Source: Enterobacter dykesii
Lineage (GTDB): Bacteria; Pseudomonadota; Gammaproteobacteria; Enterobacterales; Enterobacteriaceae
Length of the DNA: 64,000 bases
Reading direction: 5' to 3'
NCBI RefSeq assembly: GCF_008364625.2
Contig: NZ_CP126604.1
Span: forward strand, 248,001 to 312,000
Shown: piece after piece, positions 63,120 through 64,000 of the stretch
How positions within the stretch are numbered: the first letter of the stretch is position 1
Layout of the letters: every line of letters starts with the position of its first letter
Program-made: the position numbers and the translations under genes
Notes under the pieces: generated by a model
Told to the model about the DNA's origin: nothing
The model's database searches: none
What the model saw: the letters and a program-made list of their open reading frames with translations, nothing else

Positions 63120-64000
63120 GTGTTTCAGAAAGTTGACGCCTATGCCGGCGACCCTATCCTCTCCTTAATGGAGCGTTTCAAAGAAGATCCTCGCAGCGAC
63201 AAAGTGAATCTCAGCATCGGTCTGTACTACAACGAGGATGGCATCATTCCTCAATTAAAAGCCGTTGCCGAAGCCGAAACGCGTCTGAACGCTGTTCCAC
63301 ACGGTGCTTCTCTTTATCTGCCGATGGAAGGCTTAAACGCCTACCGCAACACCATCGCACCGTTGCTGTTTGGTGCCGATCACGCGGTGCTCGCGCAAAA
63401 ACGTGTGGCGACCATCCAGACGCTGGGCGGCTCGGGTGCGCTGAAAGTGGGCGCAGACTTCCTGAAAAAATATTTCCCGGATTCAGGCGTGTGGGTCAGC
63501 GACCCGACGTGGGAAAACCACGTTGCGATCTTCGAGGGCGCAGGTTTCAACGTGGCGACCTATCCGTGGTTCGACAGCGAAACGAACGGCGTGCGCGTCG
63601 AAGCGCTGCTGGAAAAACTGAACACCCTGCCGGCGCGCAGCATTGTGCTGCTGCATCCGTGCTGCCATAACCCGACCGGTGCGGATCTCACCAACGCCCA
63701 GTGGGATGCGGTGATTGAGGTACTGAAGGCCCGCGACCTGATTCCGTTCCTCGACATCGCCTACCAGGGCTTTGGCGCGGGTATGGAAGAAGATGCTTAC
63801 GCTATCCGCGCCGTGGCCAGCGCCGGGCTGCCAGCGCTGGTCAGCAACTCCTTCTCTAAAATCTTCTCCCTGTACGGTGAACGCGTTGGCGGTCTGTCCG
63901 TGGTCTGTGAAGACGCCGAAGCGGCGGGTCGCGTGCTCGGCCAGCTGAAAGCGACGGTGCGCCGCATTTACTCCAGCCCGCCAAACTTTGGTGCGCAGGT
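63120..64000 (+). CDS. tyrB: Aromatic-amino-acid aminotransferase, 5' part
   Basis: PLP aminotransferase for the last step of tyrosine and phenylalanine synthesis, also acting in leucine and aspartate transamination. The first 293 codons are present; the gene continues past the right edge. [29 protein letters not shown] (with the substrate/cofactor Asn) and [17 protein letters not shown] (PLP lysine) are visible. Starts with GTG at 63120, as in E. coli tyrB. Confidence 0.96.
   Translation, partial: MFQKVDAYAGDPILSLMERFKEDPRSDKVNLSIGLYYNEDGIIPQLKAVAEAETRLNAVPHGASLYLPMEGLNAYRNTIAPLLFGADHAVLAQKRVATIQTLGGSGALKVGADFLKKYFPDSGVWVSDPTWENHVAIFEGAGFNVATYPWFDSETNGVRVEALLEKLNTLPARSIVLLHPCCHNPTGADLTNAQWDAVIEVLKARDLIPFLDIAYQGFGAGMEEDAYAIRAVASAGLPALVSNSFSKIFSLYGERVGGLSVVCEDAEAAGRVLGQLKATVRRIYSSPPNFGAQ

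Overview
The window is chromosomal DNA of an Enterobacter-like member of the Enterobacteriaceae. Nearly every protein is a close relative of an E. coli K-12/Salmonella protein and most gene pairs keep enteric order, but the gene content (panS beside lysC, no xylE by malG, a pnuC/nadR-like pair before tyrB) is not that of E. coli. No rRNA, tRNA, prophage, insertion sequence or CRISPR array was seen. Species assignment is an inference from gene content and repeats.

Layout. (1) 1-8,300: 5' end of panS, lysC, pgi, the exopolysaccharide operon yjbEFGH and psiE. (2) 8,385-16,050: the maltose regulon as two divergent operons, malEFG (minus) and malK-lamB-malM (plus), around a MalT/CRP control region. 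(3) 16,231-17,610: ubiCA. (4) 17,698-48,078: a 30-kb block that in E. coli lies near 77 min, on the other side of oriC: zntA, yhhN, yhhM, yhhL-rsmD, ftsYEX, rpoH, a puuE-like aminotransferase, livJ, panM, livKHMGF, ugpBAECQ, yhhA, ggt, yhhY, the small RNA RyhB, yhhX, yhhW, gntR, gntKU. It sits between ubiA and plsB, neighbours in E. coli, and each junction carries a pair of REP elements, the two pairs being in inverted orientation. (5) 48,197-58,882: plsB, dgkA, lexA-dinF, yjbJ, zur, then a cupin gene and a TraF-like outer-membrane protein gene where E. coli has yjbL/yjbM, then dusA, pspG, qor. (6) 58,949-64,000: dnaB, alr, an inserted nicotinamide-riboside salvage pair (PnuC-like transporter overlapping a NadR-like enzyme without a DNA-binding domain), and the 5' part of tyrB.

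How the genes work together. The regulons are readable from DNA sites: MalT boxes between malE and malK, a ZntR palindrome in a 20-bp promoter spacer at zntA, tandem Pho-box repeats before ugpB, two LexA boxes before lexA-dinF, a Fur box before ryhB, GntR operators before gntK, a sigma-E promoter before rpoH and a sigma-54 promoter before pspG. Transport dominates: maltodextrin, zinc/cadmium export, branched-chain amino acids, glycerol-3-phosphate and gluconate.

Most notable observations: the lysC leader has no recognisable lysine-riboswitch aptamer although its 3' end is conserved; the relocated 30-kb block with inverted REP pairs at its ends; the PnuC/NadR-like pair wedged between alr and tyrB; the cupin plus TraF-like replacement between zur and dusA; and a dispersed CCCTCTCCC/GGGAGAGGG palindromic repeat in seven intergenic sites, one copy belonging to a 59-bp terminator module duplicated behind livJ and livF.
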